A stretch of 32,432 bases of DNA. It comes from CAYMPW01 sp964558505. Lineage in GTDB: Archaea; Thermoplasmatota; Thermoplasmata; Methanomassiliicoccales; Methanomethylophilaceae. The notes under the pieces were generated by a model. It did no database searches, was not told the origin of the DNA, and saw nothing but the letters and a program-made list of their open reading frames with translations. Made by a program: the position numbers and the translations under genes. This document shows positions 1 through 7,966 of the stretch, in pieces. The DNA lies in contig CAZLEI010000017.1 of NCBI GenBank assembly GCA_964558505.1, positions 1 through 32,432 on the forward strand, in the 5' to 3' direction. Position 1 is the first letter of the stretch; each line of letters opens with the position of its first letter.

Positions 1-671
1 CCGTCTTCGCCGTGGGAAGGTCCCAGGAGGTCATGCTCGTCATCGAGGAGCTGATCCGCACGGGCAGGATGCCCAATGTGCCCGTCTACCTGGACGGCAT
101 GATCTGGGAGGCTACCGCCATACACACGGCGTATCCGGAGTACCTCAACAGCCAGCTCAGGACCCAGATATTCCAGCAGAACGAGAATCCGTTCCTGTCG
201 CCCTGCTTCCGCCGCGTCGAGACCGCCGCGATGAGGGAGGAGATATGCCATTCGCCGGATCCGTGCATAGTTCTGGCGACCAGCGGTATGATGTCGGGAG
301 GCCCGGTGCTGGAGTATTTCAAGGAATGGGCGGACGATGACCGTAACTGGCTGCTCTTCGTGGGATATCAGTCGGAAGGTAGCATCGGACGCACGATCCA
401 GAGAGGTCGCACGGAGATCACGCTCAATCAGAAGGGGAAGCCCATCAACCTGCAGATCAAGATCAACAGGGAGACCGTGGACGGATTCTCCGGTCACTCG
501 GACAGGAAGCAGATGATGAAGTTCATCGGCACCATGGAACCGAAGCCGGACAAGATAATAATCGGGCACGGCGAAGACCGCAAGTGCACGGATCTCGCAT
601 CGTCGATATACAAGAAATACGGCATCGAGACCAAGGCCCCGCAGAACCTCGAGACCATCAGGCTCAGATGA
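1..671 (+). CDS. aCPSF1/FttA-type beta-CASP ribonuclease, C-terminal part (5' truncated by window)
   Basis: The reading frame is open from the first bases of the window, so only the last ~222 residues of the protein are visible. Seen: a GMMSGGP loop of the beta-CASP domain, GFSGHSDRKQ (the histidine of motif B) and IIIGHGE (the histidine of motif C), ending in LETIRLR. These belong to the metallo-beta-lactamase/beta-CASP nucleases related to eukaryotic CPSF73. In archaea the aCPSF1 (FttA) member cleaves nascent RNA after U-rich tracts and drives transcription termination. The N-terminal KH domains and the HxHxDH motif would lie upstream and are not visible, so a shorter aCPSF2 paralogue cannot be wholly excluded. 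The stop is TGA. Confidence 0.88.
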   Translation, partial: VFAVGRSQEVMLVIEELIRTGRMPNVPVYLDGMIWEATAIHTAYPEYLNSQLRTQIFQQNENPFLSPCFRRVETAAMREEICHSPDPCIVLATSGMMSGGPVLEYFKEWADDDRNWLLFVGYQSEGSIGRTIQRGRTEITLNQKGKPINLQIKINRETVDGFSGHSDRKQMMKFIGTMEPKPDKIIIGHGEDRKCTDLASSIYKKYGIETKAPQNLETIRLR

Positions 672-810
672 TCTGCGGGTTCCCTCCGGCACTCCTGCCA
701 CCCCGGTACATTGACGTGCACGTATGTCATTCACTGCGTGCTCGCAGGCGCAGTACGGCATAATATCTCAAAGTGTGCCGTCTCGGACAGGCATGCATGA
801 AGTGGTTTAT

Positions 811-837
811 GGGATGCGGGAACAATGCCCGCATCCC
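811..837 (-). terminator. Perfect 10-bp hairpin just after the rubrerythrin stop
   Basis: GGGATGCGGG (811-820) pairs perfectly with CCCGCATCCC (828-837) around a 7-base loop. On the minus strand it starts 8 bases after the TGA of the rubrerythrin gene. No U-run follows directly, so it may be a 3'-end stabiliser as much as a terminator. Confidence 0.6.
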
Positions 838-845
838 TGAATCGT

Positions 846-1385
846 TCACCAGTTGGCCGCTCTGACCTCGAAGAATGCCTGCGGGTGCTTGCACACGGGG
901 CAGACCTTGGGTGCCTCGGCTGCAACGTGGATGTATCCGCAGTTGCGGCATTTCCACATGGTGACCTTGTCCTTCTTGAAGACGACACCGTTCTCGATGT
1001 TCTTCAGGAGTGCGAGGTACCTTTCCTCGTGGGTCTTCTCGACGTTGCCGACGCTCTCGAAGAGGTCCGCGATCTCCACGAATCCCTCGTCGCGTGCCTC
1101 TTTGGCGAAGTCCGCGTACATTGTGTTGTACTCGTAGTTCTCTCCGCTGGCAGCATCTTTGAGGTTGTCGATGGTCCTGGGGACAACACCGCAGTGCAGT
1201 GCCTTGAACCAAAGCTTCGCGTGCTCTTTCTCGTTCTCCGCGGTCTCCATGAAGATGTCCGCGATCTGCTCGTAGCCTTCTTTCTTGGCCTGCGATGCAT
1301 AGTATGTGTATTTCGTACGGGCTTGACACTCTCCGGCGAATGCCGTCATGAGGTTTGCCTCTGTTTTTGAACCTTTGAGTTCCAT
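846..1385 (-). CDS. rbr: Rubrerythrin (diiron peroxidase with C-terminal rubredoxin domain)
   Basis: 179-residue protein that reduces hydrogen peroxide in the cytoplasm of anaerobes, taking electrons through its rubredoxin centre. The N-terminal four-helix domain shows diiron ligands E19, E52xxH55 and E116xxH119. The C-terminal rubredoxin module has CxxC at 146-149 and 162-165 (CRNCGY and CPVCKH). Length is normal for the family. The ATG at 1385 is chosen because a strong GGAGG site lies 6 bases before it; an upstream in-frame GTG (1403) would overlap that site. The gene stands alone with its own TATA-like promoter and a hairpin immediately after its stop, as expected for a strongly expressed stress gene. 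Confidence 0.95.
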   Translation of the reverse strand: MELKGSKTEANLMTAFAGECQARTKYTYYASQAKKEGYEQIADIFMETAENEKEHAKLWFKALHCGVVPRTIDNLKDAASGENYEYNTMYADFAKEARDEGFVEIADLFESVGNVEKTHEERYLALLKNIENGVVFKKDKVTMWKCRNCGYIHVAAEAPKVCPVCKHPQAFFEVRAANW

Positions 1386-1419
1386 GATTATCCTCCTGGA
1401 CACCTGTATGCTTTGCGCG

Positions 1420-1431
1420 TATAAATAAAAT
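1420..1431 (-). promoter_or_regulatory. TATA box of the rubrerythrin gene
   Basis: On the minus strand the sequence reads TTTTATTTATAC, an AT-rich archaeal TATA element about 40 bases before the start codon. It leaves room for a short leader containing the GGAGG ribosome site. Confidence 0.6.
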
Positions 1432-1460
1432 TATTCAATAATATTCGAGTCTGGCCGATG

Positions 1461-2087
1461 TCACTTCTTCGGACGTCCGAACAGCCCCTTCTTGACGTTG
1501 CCGTTCTTGTCGAATTTCTGTCTCATGAGCCTGTCGTATGCCTTAACGACCTTCACATCCCCCGGGACGAGGTCCATGAGGATCTCCAGCTCTTTCTTGG
1601 CCTCCGTCCAGTCCTTGAGGTCATTCAGGAGGAGGGTGGCGTAGTTCCGGTGGAAATCCGCTTTGTTGGGCTTCAGTGCTATGGCCTTCTTGTAGTACTC
1701 GCCGGCCCCGGTGAAATCCGCCTTCTGCATCTTCAGGAAGTATGCATAGCTGTTGTAGAGGTCCGCATCCGGACAGATCGACAGGAGCTTCATGTACGTG
1801 GCATCGGCGGCCGCGGTCTCCTTCTTCTTCACCTGCTGTATCGTGACCAGGGCTTTCAGCGCCTCCTCGTTCTCGGGTTCGTCATCAAGGACTATGCCCA
1901 ATTCGAAGACGGCGCGTTCCGTATCTTTCAGGGAATAATTGTAGACGTGTGCAAGCTGCACCCTTGCCTTCGCATTGCGGGGGTCGGTGGCCAGATATGC
2001 TTCCAACGTCTCCGCCGCGCCTACTGGATTGCCGCTGTCCGCCTGGTTCTTAGCTCTCTGGATCGCCTGGTATGCCGGATCTGCCAT
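1461..2087 (-). CDS. Tetratricopeptide repeat protein
   Basis: About 208 residues made of TPR-like helical pairs: segments such as YKKAIALKPNKADFHRNYATLLL and the preceding AETLEAYLATDPRNAKARVQLAHVY follow the TPR pattern (A at position 20, P near the end). It ends in a basic tail (KKGLFGRPKK). No enzymatic motif or signal peptide is visible; a scaffold role is inferred from the fold only. The start at 2087 (MADPAYQ) is preferred because GATAAACGA lies about 26 bases upstream, fitting a leaderless transcript; an ATG at 2120 in frame is the alternative. It is divergent from the nucleoside deoxyribosyltransferase gene. Confidence 0.8.
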   Translation of the reverse strand: MADPAYQAIQRAKNQADSGNPVGAAETLEAYLATDPRNAKARVQLAHVYNYSLKDTERAVFELGIVLDDEPENEEALKALVTIQQVKKKETAAADATYMKLLSICPDADLYNSYAYFLKMQKADFTGAGEYYKKAIALKPNKADFHRNYATLLLNDLKDWTEAKKELEILMDLVPGDVKVVKAYDRLMRQKFDKNGNVKKGLFGRPKK

Positions 2088-2159
2088 GAGGGCGTGAGCA
2101 CATAGTCGTTTATCAATCATTGGCAAAATCGTTTTGATGTACCGTGCGGATATGCATTC

Positions 2160-2585
2160 ATGACGAGGATCTACTTGGCCGGGCCGCTATTCTGCCAGGG
2201 GGAGAAAGAATTCAACATCATGGTCTCGGATTTCCTGATCTCGAATGGGCATGATGTCCTGCTTCCGCAGTCCATCCACTTGGAAGACGTGTTCGGGGAT
2301 CCGGACCTGACGGACGACGAGAAGTCCATGGAGGTCTTCAGACGCGACATCCGTGCATTGGACGGATGCGACGTCCTCGTGTACGTCATGGACGGCCGCG
2401 TGCCTGACGAAGGGGCTGCCGTTGAACTCGGATACGCATATGCAAACGGCATGCCGTGCATAGGATTCAAGACCGATGTCCGCACGGCAGAATACGGCCG
2501 TGACAATGCCATGCTCGTCGGTGCCTTGGGCACCAGGATCGCCCGTGACCTCGAGGGTCTCTTGAAGATGTTGGACGGCCTGTGA
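2160..2585 (+). CDS. Nucleoside 2-deoxyribosyltransferase family protein
   Basis: 141 residues. It begins with the family signature MTRIYLAGPLF, which contributes to the substrate pocket. It continues with GCDVLVYVMDG (D71), where the family keeps an aspartate, and DEGAAVELGYA, where E89 matches the nucleophilic glutamate. Enzymes of this family move deoxyribose between nucleobases or hydrolyse deoxynucleoside monophosphates; which of these applies here cannot be told from sequence. Size is typical (about 140-160). The ATG has no Shine-Dalgarno site. A T-run follows the stop, so the gene is probably a single transcription unit. Confidence 0.88.
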   Translation: MTRIYLAGPLFCQGEKEFNIMVSDFLISNGHDVLLPQSIHLEDVFGDPDLTDDEKSMEVFRRDIRALDGCDVLVYVMDGRVPDEGAAVELGYAYANGMPCIGFKTDVRTAEYGRDNAMLVGALGTRIARDLEGLLKMLDGL

Positions 2586-2589
2586 GTCC

Positions 2590-2600
2590 ATTTTTACTTC
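2590..2600 (+). terminator. Poly-T terminator after the deoxyribosyltransferase gene
   Basis: CATTTTTACTT begins 5 bases after the TGA. A U-rich tract without hairpin is the usual archaeal (aCPSF1-dependent) termination signal. Confidence 0.5.
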
Positions 2601-2666
2601 CAGACCTCAAAAGATTAAAAACAGCGTATCGCCATCGGTTCCCATAGTCTGTGAGGTGAAGCGGAT

Positions 2667-2942
2667 ATGGTTGACGCAAAGACTGAAGCTAAGAAGACCG
2701 ACGCTAAGAAGACGACCGCAGCAGCGGAGAAGAAGCCTGCCGCCAAGGACTCCGGCAAGGTGCAGCACGTGACACCGCATCCGGACGGCGGATGGCAGGT
2801 CAAGGGCGCCGGGAACACCAGGGCAACAGCTAGGTTCAAGACCAAGGAAGAAGCGGAGAAGAAGGCAAAGGAGATAGCCAAGAACCAGGATTCCCGCATA
2901 GTGTCCCACCGTAAGGACGGTACAATACAAAAGAAGAGATAA
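2667..2942 (+). CDS. DUF2188 domain protein with Lys/Ala-rich tail
   Basis: 91 residues. Residues 1-30 are an alternating Lys/Ala/Thr tail (KTEAKKTDAKKT type) resembling histone-like tails. Residues 33-91 match the small DUF2188 fold: HVTPHPDGGWQVKGAGN, then RATARFKTKEEAEKKAKEIAKNQ and a final SRIVSHRKDGTIQ strand. Function is unknown for the family. The very basic composition suggests nucleic acid contact, which is inference. A good GAGGTG ribosome site lies 8 bases before the ATG, and GATTAAAAAC upstream could be the promoter. The membrane protein gene starts 2 bases after its TAA, so the two are probably cotranscribed. Confidence 0.85.
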   Translation: MVDAKTEAKKTDAKKTTAAAEKKPAAKDSGKVQHVTPHPDGGWQVKGAGNTRATARFKTKEEAEKKAKEIAKNQDSRIVSHRKDGTIQKKR

Positions 2943-2944
2943 CT

Positions 2945-3388
2945 TTGAAACGTCATAACAATGCAGTGTCCGAAGCGATCGCCGAAGACCATGCGGGGGG
3001 TAAAGAAGGGCCGGGAGTGATAGAGAGCCTGCTTGGCGGGATCATATTCACGTTGGTCCTCGTCGTCTTCGTCCCGGTCATATGCGAGCATTTCATACAG
3101 TCGTACGTTGAGCAGTTCATTGGCAGCACGACGTTCCTCGGCATCACTTCCAACGCCTTGATATCATTCGCCATGTGGACGATAATCATGGGCTTCACAA
3201 TGCTCCTCGGGGGCGGCGGCATCCTTCGCAAATACGGCGTGGCCGGAATCGTCGGGTTGATAGTGGCTTATTTCCTTCTCGACAATCCCAGGGGTGCGGT
3301 CATACCGGTCATAACCCTCTGCATCGTGTATTCGGTGTTCTTCATCCTCACGAAGGTGAGGCACAGGGACGGATGTGAGTACAAGTAA
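2945..3388 (+). CDS. Small integral membrane protein, function unknown
   Basis: 147 residues with about four hydrophobic segments: LLGGIIFTLVLVVFVPVI (29-46), a segment near SNALISFAMWTIIMGFTMLL, then GVAGIVGLIVAYFLL and VIPVITLCIVYSVFFIL. The N-terminal ~25 residues are polar and the C-terminus is short and charged. I do not recognise the family. The TTG at 2945 is the only start giving the full N-terminus; GTG at 2966 or 3017 are alternatives. It directly follows the DUF2188 gene, and a T-rich stretch (3391-3414) after the TAA probably ends the transcript. Confidence 0.72.
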   Translation: MKRHNNAVSEAIAEDHAGGKEGPGVIESLLGGIIFTLVLVVFVPVICEHFIQSYVEQFIGSTTFLGITSNALISFAMWTIIMGFTMLLGGGGILRKYGVAGIVGLIVAYFLLDNPRGAVIPVITLCIVYSVFFILTKVRHRDGCEYK

Positions 3389-3389
3389 T

Positions 3390-3416
3390 ACTTTTTCATA
3401 TTTTCTTATTTTGTTG
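3390..3416 (+). terminator. T-rich terminator tract
   Basis: Several short T-runs (CTTTTTC, ATTTTC, TATTTTG) immediately follow the TAA of the small membrane protein gene. This is typical of archaeal U-tract termination. Confidence 0.5.
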
Positions 3417-3442
3417 GTTGTATGATACCTCCACAATCAAAA

Positions 3443-3453
3443 ACTATATAAAC
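3443..3453 (+). promoter_or_regulatory. Strong TATA-like element with no clear gene behind it
   Basis: ACTATATAAAC is close to the archaeal TATA consensus and would place a transcript start near 3470-3478, rightward. What follows up to 3602 is a short ORF that I do not trust and a hairpin, so the element may drive a small RNA or be fortuitous. Confidence 0.4.
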
Positions 3454-3549
3454 AATGGACAAAAACCGCATCGAAAACCAACGAAGCGACAATGATTTTT
3501 CTGGGGCAACCATTAAATATATGATGCCGATGACGCGATTAGACGGCGG

Positions 3550-3576
3550 AAAAACAGCCCAAGTCGTACGCGACTT
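3550..3576 (-). terminator. Hairpin plus U-run ending the large membrane protein gene
   Basis: AAGTCG TACG CGACTT (3561-3576) is a perfect 6-bp stem with a 4-base loop. On the minus strand it is followed 6 bases later by UUUUU (3550-3554). It lies 27-54 bases after the TAA of the leftward gene and looks like a classical terminator. Confidence 0.5.
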
Positions 3577-3602
3577 CAGCGATCTGTTATTTCCTCCTTA
3601 CC

Positions 3603-4844
3603 TTAACGATCAATACTTCCGTCCGGAAGAGTATTTTCCGCCGTCTCCTCCTCTTCTTCATTTCTTTTGGCTTCCTTGAGTGTGTAGAAGTTCTTCGCGA
3701 CACCGCTCTTGAATCCCACATAGTGCCTGTTGTAATAGATGAAAGCGTACAGCAAAGACACTGCCCCCATTATCGAAAGGTATGCCAGATATGTGTAGGC
3801 CACTGTGCTGAAGTCTATCCCCAGGTAGATCAGGATGAAGATCAGCAGCACGAACACCGCCACCGTGAAGAAACTCTGGTACAGCCTGTTCTTCAGACCC
3901 TTCCACAGATAGTAGTCCCTGGCCTTGCTCTTGACCTTCGCCCCAACGGCCTCGGTTATCTGCCACGGGAATATCAGCACAGGAAGGAACATCGACAGGA
4001 GAACGCCGATGACCACCATCTCGTCGTATGGTATTATCTCGATGAAGTACGGGTTCAGGAAGATGTTGGAGCATATCACGGTCCCGAACATGAACATCGT
4101 GAACGCCAGGCCGAATGCCCTGTACCACTGTATCCTGTCCTGGTCGACGAACGGCTCGAGCTCCACATCCTCCACATCTATGATGTCCGGGACCTGGAAC
4201 ATGGCCTCCGAAAGACGCGCCCCGCGGGTGGCGCCGCTCTTCCTGGCATCCTCGACGCTCAGGTATATCTTGCCCATGTATCTGCTCAGGTAAGCGACGA
4301 CAACGGTGATCACCGCGTTTATCGCAAGGGACCCGCAGAGTATGAAGATGTACATCTCGATGCACATGCGGATCAGATCGGGGACGAACGATCCCATGTG
4401 CGGCATGAGGCTGAACTCCAATATCCAAGGGGCAACAGTGTACCCTGCGATCGTCATGGTGGCACCGACAACGATCGGGACCAGCAGGTAGATCGCCAGT
4501 TGCTTCGAGAAGCCCATGACGCCCTTGTCCGACAGCAGCGTCGTGGGTATCCCGAGGAAGATGAAACCTATCACGAAGCCCTGGCAAAGGCTCAGCATCA
4601 GGTCCTCGATGCCGTCGAATCCATTGATGAACAGGAGCACGGCGGATATGACGCAACAGGCCACAAGGAAGAAGGGGAACAGCGAATAAATGGCGGAGTT
4701 CAGCCGGTCATGGCGCGTCTCCTCGTCGATATGCATCATCTTGACTATCGCGGTCAGGTCCTCGATGCGTTCGATGTGCCGTTTCAGTCCTTCCTTCCCA
4801 TGTTGATGGGCTTTCATCTTCACAGGAGTACCAACGTGCCTCAT
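3603..4844 (-). CDS. Polytopic membrane protein, function unknown
   Basis: 413 residues with roughly nine to ten hydrophobic helices. A charged N-terminal region (1-45) rich in His and Lys is followed by two blocks of helices: about 49-75, 83-103, 113-135, 160-190, then, after a long cytoplasmic-type acidic loop (about 200-235), 245-270, 275-300, 325-350 and 353-375. The tail is highly acidic then polar. No transporter signature or catalytic motif stands out and I cannot name a family. It is probably a single gene with its own terminator (3550-3576). An alternative start at 4817 (MKAHQHG) fits a CCATATAC element about 30 bases upstream. Confidence 0.78.
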   Translation of the reverse strand: MRHVGTPVKMKAHQHGKEGLKRHIERIEDLTAIVKMMHIDEETRHDRLNSAIYSLFPFFLVACCVISAVLLFINGFDGIEDLMLSLCQGFVIGFIFLGIPTTLLSDKGVMGFSKQLAIYLLVPIVVGATMTIAGYTVAPWILEFSLMPHMGSFVPDLIRMCIEMYIFILCGSLAINAVITVVVAYLSRYMGKIYLSVEDARKSGATRGARLSEAMFQVPDIIDVEDVELEPFVDQDRIQWYRAFGLAFTMFMFGTVICSNIFLNPYFIEIIPYDEMVVIGVLLSMFLPVLIFPWQITEAVGAKVKSKARDYYLWKGLKNRLYQSFFTVAVFVLLIFILIYLGIDFSTVAYTYLAYLSIMGAVSLLYAFIYYNRHYVGFKSGVAKNFYTLKEAKRNEEEEETAENTLPDGSIDR

Positions 4845-4852
4845 GTATATGG

Positions 4853-5062
4853 TTATGACCTTGGCAGGCCAACTACGTTAAGTGTGGGACCAGACCGCGG
4901 AGGAACGGTAAGGCCGCGGCATGGGGGATATGGCGCCAGCAGCATGCGGCATGCACGACAGGGCACTTTCCGGATGGGACGGCGGGGATGCGGATCGCCA
5001 GTCTTGTTTCCGCACACTTCGTCGGTAACTTCCACGTAGTAAGGTATTTCTATCGTCCCCAT
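4853..5062 (-). CDS. Doubtful small protein with a few cysteines
   Basis: 69 codons between the large membrane protein gene (8 bases downstream) and the divergent HMG-CoA reductase gene. The first ~40 residues look protein-like (MGTIEIPYYVEVTDEVCG, then a basic Pro/Arg stretch and VPCRACRML), with a possible metal-binding C...CxxC set. The rest is Pro-rich and unremarkable. No ribosome site is seen, and the nearest TATA-like element (about 5068-5078) is too close to the ATG. It could instead be untranslated leader of the membrane protein gene. Confidence 0.35.
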   Translation of the reverse strand: MGTIEIPYYVEVTDEVCGNKTGDPHPRRPIRKVPCRACRMLLAPYPPCRGLTVPPRSGPTLNVVGLPRS

Positions 5063-5073
5063 GATTGGCGTAT

Positions 5074-6228
5074 ATGCAGAAAGACCCCAGGTTGAAGAAC
5101 AGGGGATATGCGAGACCAGATGTCGACGAGCGCCGCAGCGCTGTTGAAGAATTCTCCGGTATCGATCTCGCCGCCATCAACGATTACACGTTCGATCCTG
5201 AATGCGCTTCCAAGAACATCGAGAACATGATCGGCGTCACGCAGATCCCGTTGGGGTTCGTAGGTCCCATGATCGTCAACGGCGATTATGCCCAGGGCGA
5301 GTTCATAATCCCAATGGCCACCACGGAAGGTGCGCTCCTGGCTTCGGTATCCCGCGGCATGTCCGTCATCACGGCGGCAGGCGGGTCCCATACCAAGGTC
5401 TACTTCGATTCGATGACGCGTGCACCGGTTTTCAGGGTGGACGGCATCGACCATGCGGAAGAGGTCATGAGATGGATCTCGGAGAACAACCAGGCGATGA
5501 CAGACGCGGTCTCCGAGACCACGACCCATGGGAAGCTCGTGAACATCGAGCCCTTCCCCAACGGACGCAATCTCTACCTCCGTTTCGTTTACGATACAGG
5601 CGATGCCATGGGGATGAACATGGCCACGATCGCCACCGAGTCCGCATGCCGGATCATAGAGGAGAACACCGGCGCAAAGCTGATATCGGTCTCCGGGAAC
5701 ATGTGCACCGACAAGAAGCCGGCGGCCATCAACATGCTCATGGGGCGCGGCAAGAGCGTCGTGGCCGAAGTGAGGATCCCCGCGTCGCTGGTGGAAGAGA
5801 AGCTGCACACGACCACGGCGGCGATCGTCGAGACAAATTACCGCAAGAACCTCGTGGGAAGCTCCATGGCGGTTTCGCTGGGGTCCAACGCCCACGCGGC
5901 GAACATGGTCGCGGCCGTGTTCCTCGCGACAGGTCAGGATCCGGCGCAGGTCATCGGCGGCAGCATGACGATAACATCCTGCGAGGACGTTGACGGCGAC
6001 CTGTACATCTGCGTCAGGATGCCCAGCATCGAGGTCGGCACGGTCGGCGGAGGGACGAGGCTCCCAACACAGGCCGCCGCGCTGGAGATAATGGGCTGCC
6101 TTGGTTCCGGCAAGGCGAAGAAATTCGCGGAGATCGTCGCCTCTTCCGTATTGGCGGGGGAGCTTTCCACGCTTGCCGCACAGGCGGCAGGACATCTGGG
6201 CAAGGCCCACTTCGAACTCGGCAGGTGA
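5074..6228 (+). CDS. hmgA: Hydroxymethylglutaryl-CoA reductase (NADPH), class I
   Basis: 384-residue cytoplasmic enzyme that makes mevalonate from HMG-CoA, the committed step to the isoprenoid chains of archaeal lipids. Class I features are seen in order: ENMIGVTQIPLG, the catalytic glutamate in MATTEGALLA (E85), the DKK motif (213-215) with catalytic lysine, GQDPAQ (D289) and the C-terminal histidine in GKAHFELGR (H379). There is no N-terminal membrane domain, as usual in archaea. ATG 5074 is preferred since a TATA-like TAAGGTATTTC lies 28-38 bases upstream; a TTG at 5065 is also in frame. A hairpin starts 4 bases after the stop. Confidence 0.96.
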   Translation: MQKDPRLKNRGYARPDVDERRSAVEEFSGIDLAAINDYTFDPECASKNIENMIGVTQIPLGFVGPMIVNGDYAQGEFIIPMATTEGALLASVSRGMSVITAAGGSHTKVYFDSMTRAPVFRVDGIDHAEEVMRWISENNQAMTDAVSETTTHGKLVNIEPFPNGRNLYLRFVYDTGDAMGMNMATIATESACRIIEENTGAKLISVSGNMCTDKKPAAINMLMGRGKSVVAEVRIPASLVEEKLHTTTAAIVETNYRKNLVGSSMAVSLGSNAHAANMVAAVFLATGQDPAQVIGGSMTITSCEDVDGDLYICVRMPSIEVGTVGGGTRLPTQAAALEIMGCLGSGKAKKFAEIVASSVLAGELSTLAAQAAGHLGKAHFELGR

Positions 6229-6232
6229 GGTT

Positions 6233-6253
6233 GTGCGCGCTGCACGCGCGCAC
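6233..6253 (+). terminator. Perfect 8-bp hairpin just after the HMG-CoA reductase stop
   Basis: GTGCGCGC (6233-6240), loop TGCAC, GCGCGCAC (6246-6253). It starts 4 bases after the TGA of hmgA and ends before the pheT promoter. There is no U-run directly behind it. Confidence 0.55.
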
Positions 6254-6264
6254 GCCCTCATAAT

Positions 6265-6278
6265 CCCTAAATAGGGCG
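6265..6278 (+). promoter_or_regulatory. TATA box of pheT
   Basis: CCCTAAATAGGG is centred about 26 bases before the pheT ATG at 6297 and no ribosome site is present, which fits a leaderless transcript. The element is nearly palindromic. Confidence 0.6.
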
Positions 6279-6296
6279 TTCCCGTTCACACGGAAC

Positions 6297-7958
6297 ATGC
6301 CGGTCATAAACTTCAGCTACCAGGACCTCTGCTCCCTTCTGGGCGAGGATGTCCCGGTCGAGACGTTGATAGAGAGGATACCGCTTGTCGGAGCTGACAT
6401 GCACGACACAGAGGGCGACGAGGACGAGATGTCCGTGGAATTCTTCCCGGACCGTCCCGATATGTTCTGCGTCGAAGGACTGGCCAGATCGATGAGGGCA
6501 TTCCTGGACATCGAGCCCGGTATGACGGAGTACGAGGTCGAGGAGACTGATATCGAGGCTTTCGTCGACCCATCCGTCGAAGACGTCAGACCAGTTTTCC
6601 TCTGTGCCGCGGTCTTCGACGTCGAGATCTCCGATGCTTTCCTGAGGTCGATGATGGAAGTCCAGGAGAAACTGCACATAACCATCGGGAGGAAGAGGTC
6701 CAAGCTTGCGATCGGCATCCACGACCTGGACAAGGTCTCTCCTCCGTTCACATACAAGGCCGTCGGGCCGCACGAGGTCAGTTTCGTCCCCCTCGCCAAG
6801 ACGGAGGAGTGGGATCTGGAGGAGATACTCGTGAAGCACGAGAAAGGGAAGGATTACGCTCATCTGGTCCAGGGCATGGACAGATACCCTCTGCTCGTCG
6901 ACAGCGAGGGCAACGTCCTCTCGTTCCCTCCGATAATAAATGGAGCGCTGACCACCGTCACCACCGAGACCCGCAATCTCCTGGTGGACGTCACGGGATT
7001 CGACATGAAGACCGTCAAAGGCGCTTTGGACATCATCGTCACTGCACTCGCCGAGCGCGGCGGGTCAATAGGTGCGGTCACCATGCACTACGGCGATTCG
7101 GAATTCCAGTCCCCTGACCTGTCTCCTGCCGATTACAAGATATCAGCTTCCGATTGCGAGAAGTTCCTGGGCATAGAGATCGGTCCCGACGGAGTGTCGG
7201 AATCCCTCAGGAGGATGGGATTGGATGCCAAGGCTGACGGGGACGCAGTATACGTCGAAGTCCCGGCCACAAGGCTGGACATCATGCATGAGGTCGATAT
7301 CTACGAGGACGTCGCCATCGGATACGGGTTCGACAGGTTCGGCGGCAGGCCGTACAAGCTTGATCAGACCATCGGCGCCCTCAGTCAGGCGACCGTGTTC
7401 TCGGACAGCGTCAAGGATATCATGGTCGGCATGGGGTTCATGGAGTTCACCACGCTCACCCTCAGCTGCGAGAAGGACGAGTTCTGCATCTCGGGGCTTC
7501 CCGAGACCGACGTCGTGAAGGTGCTCAATCCGATAACCGAAGAGCATACATGCCTGCGGTCGTCCCTGATGCCCAGTCTAATGAGGATCGTCAGGCGCAA
7601 CAAGCATCGCGACCTGCCGCAGAGGATCTTCGAGGTCGGCACGGTCATCAGGGATGCCAGGAAATCACTGCATCTATGCGCTCTCGTCACGGCTTCCAAG
7701 ACATCATTCACCGAGATCAAGTCCATTGCGGAGAAAGTGCTCCGGGAATTGGGTGCGGCGTATTCCATCGAGGTATGCGATCTCCCCACATTCATACCGG
7801 GCAGGGGGGCATATGTCGTTGTGGACGGTGCCCGCGTCGGCATGTTCGGCGAGATGGCGCCACAGGTCGTCGTCGATTTCGAGATAAACCACCCCGTGAT
7901 AATGTTCGAGCTAGATCTGGACGGCATAATGGCCGGGAAGTCCGGACGTCTGTTCTGA
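6297..7958 (+). CDS. pheT: Phenylalanine--tRNA ligase beta subunit
   Basis: 553 residues, the usual size of archaeal/eukaryotic-type PheT, which lacks the N-terminal OB (EMAP) domain of bacterial PheT. Seen: VEFFPDRPDMFCVEGLARSMR near residue 60, the B3/B4 editing region (IIDG-like FPPIINGALTTVT and TRNLLVDVTG around 215-240), the B5 region (VPATRLDIMHEVDIYEDVAIGYG near 320-345) and the catalytic-like core (LNPITEEHTCLRSSLMPSL, IFEVGTVI). It forms the alpha2beta2 enzyme with PheS, which is not in this window. The peroxiredoxin gene follows 8 bases after the stop and is probably cotranscribed. Confidence 0.96.
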   Translation: MPVINFSYQDLCSLLGEDVPVETLIERIPLVGADMHDTEGDEDEMSVEFFPDRPDMFCVEGLARSMRAFLDIEPGMTEYEVEETDIEAFVDPSVEDVRPVFLCAAVFDVEISDAFLRSMMEVQEKLHITIGRKRSKLAIGIHDLDKVSPPFTYKAVGPHEVSFVPLAKTEEWDLEEILVKHEKGKDYAHLVQGMDRYPLLVDSEGNVLSFPPIINGALTTVTTETRNLLVDVTGFDMKTVKGALDIIVTALAERGGSIGAVTMHYGDSEFQSPDLSPADYKISASDCEKFLGIEIGPDGVSESLRRMGLDAKADGDAVYVEVPATRLDIMHEVDIYEDVAIGYGFDRFGGRPYKLDQTIGALSQATVFSDSVKDIMVGMGFMEFTTLTLSCEKDEFCISGLPETDVVKVLNPITEEHTCLRSSLMPSLMRIVRRNKHRDLPQRIFEVGTVIRDARKSLHLCALVTASKTSFTEIKSIAEKVLRELGAAYSIEVCDLPTFIPGRGAYVVVDGARVGMFGEMAPQVVVDFEINHPVIMFELDLDGIMAGKSGRLF

Positions 7959-7966
7959 GGGGTACC

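Noticed and set aside
3455..3679. Rightward 74-codon frame behind a strong TATA box
   Set aside because: It starts about 7 bases behind the TATA box, where transcription would not yet have begun, contains the terminator hairpin of the opposite gene and overlaps that gene's coding end; composition is not protein-like.
3723..5039. Rightward 438-codon frame
   Set aside because: Antisense shadow of the membrane protein gene; His/Arg/Asp-rich composition typical of reading opposite a GC-rich gene.
5050..6261. Leftward 403-codon frame
   Set aside because: Antisense shadow of hmgA, which has all catalytic motifs on the other strand.
7550..7966. N-terminal extension of the peroxiredoxin frame
   Set aside because: It only re-reads the end of pheT in another frame; the GAGGGG site and ATG at 7967 give the real start.
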